NCBI GenBank assembly: GCA_002685895.1
Contig: NYYK01000081.1
Location: forward strand, 7,884 to 16,670
DNA from: Methanobacteriota archaeon
Lineage (GTDB): Archaea > Thermoplasmatota > Poseidoniia > Poseidoniales > Thalassarchaeaceae
Reading direction: 5' to 3'
Length of the DNA: 8,787 nucleotides
Shown: positions 6,661 to 8,787 of the stretch, piece by piece
How the letters are laid out: the number at the start of each line of letters is the position of its first letter
Position numbering within the stretch: the first letter of the stretch is position 1
The notes under the pieces: generated by a model
The model's database searches: none
The model's input: only the letters and a program-made list of their open reading frames with translations
What the model was told of the DNA's origin: nothing
Program-made: the position numbers and the translations under genes

Positions 6661-7965
6661 TCACTCGCCATCAAAAATATCTAATGTGGTGCTCAAAGAT
6701 GCGATTTCTGAACGTATTTTTTCCTTTTCTCTCGTGCTAAGTGATTTATCGGATAATTGCTTTTCAAGCCATGCTATCTCGGCCTTCACTGTATCCCTTT
6801 CTTCACGATGAATCTCGTCTGCTCTAGACATTTGTAATCGGGCAGCATGCTGTCTAGCACTCTTTCGACGTACTGTTAGTTCTCTACCTTCACCCAACGG
6901 TTTTTGTTGTGATTTCAATTCAATATTTACTGGATAAGGAATGACGATTCCCTCGTCGCGGAATGTATCTGAAACTTCCTGAAGAATCCAATCACGTGCG
7001 GGCCATTCATCTGCGTAATCAGCTATCCACGTGTAAAGGCGGAAATCAAGAGAATACTCGCTCAACTTGATTAATAAAACACGTGACAAAGGTGTATCAA
7101 GTGTGTAGGGACATCTTTTCGCAATATCACCCAAAACTTTCTTGACGTGGGGTGCTTCTTCATCATAAGCAACACTAATATCAACCAATAGATTGATTCT
7201 TTTTGGTATACCATCTCCACCACCTCTTGCCATATTTCGAATGGTGCTAGATACTAGTGTGTTATTTGGTATGATTATCAATTCTTCAGACCAAGTTAGG
7301 ATCTTAGTTGAAAGAATCCCAGATGATACCACCTTTCCTTCAATACCATCCACTTCAATACGATCACCGATATCAAATGGCCTATCCATTGCTAGTAAAA
7401 ATGAATTTAATATGTTACCAATTGTATGTTGAAGTGCCATACCAATTATTAATGAAAATAGAGCAATGGATGCAAGGATTCCCGTTATTTCTAATTGTAA
7501 TTCTGTTAGGATTAGATAGATGCAAAAACACCAAATTATAAGCCTCATAAATCCACTAACAAAGTTATTTCTTCCTGTTACTGAAACACCTTCTTTACTC
7601 GAATTAATCCAATGGAAAAATGGAGGGGTGACAATTTTAATTGTGCTACTGATCATACTAGTTAGAATTATGATGTAGACTATATTGATTAGATTAATGA
7701 GAGATGTGAGGGCTTCGGGTGATAACCATGCCAATGAGGCATTGACACATATGATAATACAAAATGCTAGTGTTCTAATCGATAATGGCGCGAATAAATC
7801 GTTGTCCCAACCCACTTCGGTTTTTTCTACAAAATCACCTAATTTTTTTAATAAGACATATTTAGTGAAAATAAATAATAGTGCGGATAAAGATAAACAA
7901 ATTCCTATTTTGCCGTAAATTGAAAGGGTTTCTGCCCAATCAAATAGGGCCGTTAGTTCGTTCAT
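6661..7965 (-). CDS. MscS-family mechanosensitive ion channel with C-terminal coiled coil
   Basis: 434 residues from the ATG at 7965. The protein likely opens under membrane tension to release solutes during hypo-osmotic shock. About five membrane segments are seen: roughly 18-39, 62-82, 89-109, 136-156 and the pore helix at 160-191. The pore helix leads into the MscS signature GMALQHTIGN then LLAMDRPFDIGDRIEVDGIEG, followed by the beta domain with ELIIIPNNTLVSSTIRN (227-243) and the alpha/beta domain ending DEGIVIPYPVNIEL (337-350). Residues about 376-430 add a charged Glu/Lys/Arg-rich coiled coil not found in minimal MscS. The start is uncertain: a TTG at 7977 is preceded by TGGTGG (7983-7988) five bases upstream and would add four residues. 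The gene lies 81 bases after arlJ and 78 before the surface gene. Family assignment is secure; the exact gating properties are not known. Confidence 0.93.
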   Translation of the reverse strand: MNELTALFDWAETLSIYGKIGICLSLSALLFIFTKYVLLKKLGDFVEKTEVGWDNDLFAPLSIRTLAFCIIICVNASLAWLSPEALTSLINLINIVYIIILTSMISSTIKIVTPPFFHWINSSKEGVSVTGRNNFVSGFMRLIIWCFCIYLILTELQLEITGILASIALFSLIIGMALQHTIGNILNSFLLAMDRPFDIGDRIEVDGIEGKVVSSGILSTKILTWSEELIIIPNNTLVSSTIRNMARGGGDGIPKRINLLVDISVAYDEEAPHVKKVLGDIAKRCPYTLDTPLSRVLLIKLSEYSLDFRLYTWIADYADEWPARDWILQEVSDTFRDEGIVIPYPVNIELKSQQKPLGEGRELTVRRKSARQHAARLQMSRADEIHREERDTVKAEIAWLEKQLSDKSLSTREKEKIRSEIASLSTTLDIFDGE

Positions 7966-8046
7966 TAACTGCCCCAATCATACCACCATATTCACTTTGA
8001 TGAATCTGCGGGCGGTGCCATTGATTCAAATGGGTTGTGATTGCTT
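7966..8046 (-). other. Intergenic gap between arlJ and the channel gene
   Basis: 81 bases. I see no clear TATA box, T-run or hairpin on the minus strand, so the channel gene may be transcribed with arlJ. A small ATG frame at 7981 on the minus strand closes after 13 codons and has no support as a gene. Confidence 0.45.
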
Positions 8047-8787
8047 CTAACCCGAAGTAAAGAACACGCCTAAGGTAGCATCTAGCAAAATAACGGTAGC
8101 AAAACTAGTGATTGCTGCAACCCACATCATCGATGCAATTTGGCCCAAGGTTATGGCTATTCCACCACCTCTTAGCCTTGATCCTATGGCTGATAAAATT
8201 AGAACCATTAGAATAATCAAAATTGATGTTACTATTTTGAAAATCGCTATGTTTGATTCTACCCCCCCAGGGTCTTCTAATACTGGCAAACCTAAACCTC
8301 CAGCATTGCTAGTTATCTGGCCAACGTCCATGTCTTCCATTCCTTGAGCAACCCCTGCAACATTAGAGCCTAATTGGAAAACTACTGCAATCGCAATGTT
8401 GAATGAGATAATTGTGGCCACTAACAAACCATATGAAACTCCCCTCATAGTGCCTGCAGAAAGTGATCTGCGGCGACGCAACGAGAGAAGATTTGTCGTA
8501 TTTTGACTAACTAAGTCAGCAACTGCCGCGGGTTCGCCACTAGCTTGAGCACCTTCTAGATAAATACGATTAAATCGAGAGACCATCGAAGAATTCACCT
8601 CAGCTGAAAACCAATCCCAACTACGTTCTGAATCAATACGTAGTACCAATCTACTTTCTAATCCTGCGATAGATTGGTTTAGTGAACCAAAATCAATACC
8701 CCTCAGTGCTTTGATTGTTGCTGATGGTTCTGATGCACGTGCTTGTGCTGTGCCACCTAAGGCGCGGATAAATCCAGGATATGATTC
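8047..8787 (-). CDS. arlJ: Archaellum assembly platform protein ArlJ (FlaJ), C-terminal part
   Basis: The frame is open from the right edge (8787) to a TAG at 8047-8049, giving 246 codons with the N-terminus outside the window. ArlJ is the polytopic membrane platform on which the ATPase ArlI assembles the archaellum; it belongs to the T2SSF/TadC family. The visible part starts in a cytoplasmic domain: PGFIRALGGTAQAR (4-17), DFGSLNQSIAGLESRL (32-47) and W-x-x-F-x-x-E (57-63), which match the conserved T2SSF/FlaJ pattern. A basic RRRR (104-107) comes before the first membrane segment (118-137). Further segments lie at about 180-201 and 217-243, with SRLRGGG (203-209) between them. A related type IV pilus or TadC platform protein is the main alternative. 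arlJ usually ends the archaellum operon after arlI, so arlI and arlH would be expected to the right. Confidence 0.8.
   Translation of the reverse strand, partial: ESYPGFIRALGGTAQARASEPSATIKALRGIDFGSLNQSIAGLESRLVLRIDSERSWDWFSAEVNSSMVSRFNRIYLEGAQASGEPAAVADLVSQNTTNLLSLRRRRSLSAGTMRGVSYGLLVATIISFNIAIAVVFQLGSNVAGVAQGMEDMDVGQITSNAGGLGLPVLEDPGGVESNIAIFKIVTSILIILMVLILSAIGSRLRGGGIAITLGQIASMMWVAAITSFATVILLDATLGVFFTSG

Noticed and set aside
7966..8046. Promoter or terminator between arlJ and the channel gene
   Set aside because: No TATA-like box, T-run or hairpin convincing enough to report.
8047..8649. A complete 200-residue gene starting at the TTG at 8649
   Set aside because: The frame continues without a stop to the right edge and the extra 46 residues match conserved ArlJ sequence (PGFIRALGG, DFGSLNQSIAGL), so this is an internal codon of a partial gene.

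Overview
The window looks archaeal, most plausibly a marine Thermoplasmatota such as Marine Group II (Poseidoniales). I infer this from four things: an archaellum-type membrane platform protein (ArlJ/FlaJ) at the right edge, a TATA-like box placed for leaderless transcription before one gene, a GGGTGAT Shine-Dalgarno before the next, and very long secreted proteins built from RCC1, cysteine-rich and thrombospondin type 3 repeats. Taxonomy is inference; no rRNA or other marker is present.

All four genes lie on the minus strand, so transcription runs right to left. Positions 8047-8787 hold the C-terminal 246 codons of arlJ, cut by the window edge. After 81 bases comes an MscS-type mechanosensitive channel (6661-7965) with a C-terminal coiled-coil extension. 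A 78-base gap with a TATA-like box follows. Then comes a giant surface protein (2122-6582, 1486 residues): signal/anchor, seven RCC1 repeats, a short Ca-binding linker, a long stalk of cysteine-rich modules containing a 162-base tandem repeat, Asp-rich type 3 repeats, one transmembrane helix, an acidic cytoplasmic tail and a helix-hairpin-helix domain. Only 18 bases separate it from a second secreted protein (1-2103, cut at the left edge). That protein carries a LamG-like lectin fold, a putative Ig domain, two RCC1 repeats and a Tyr/Ser-rich beta domain.

The last two genes look like a transcription unit for cell-surface proteins. The first appears leaderless, the second has a strong Shine-Dalgarno, and both use the same unusual CX9C-W-G form of the RCC1 repeat. 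A reasonable reading is a membrane-anchored propeller on a calcium-stiffened stalk plus a co-expressed secreted carbohydrate- or surface-binding partner. The helix-hairpin-helix domain on the inner side could pass a signal or tether the protein to a cytoplasmic partner. None of this function is shown directly. I see no CRISPR array, mobile element, tRNA or rRNA.
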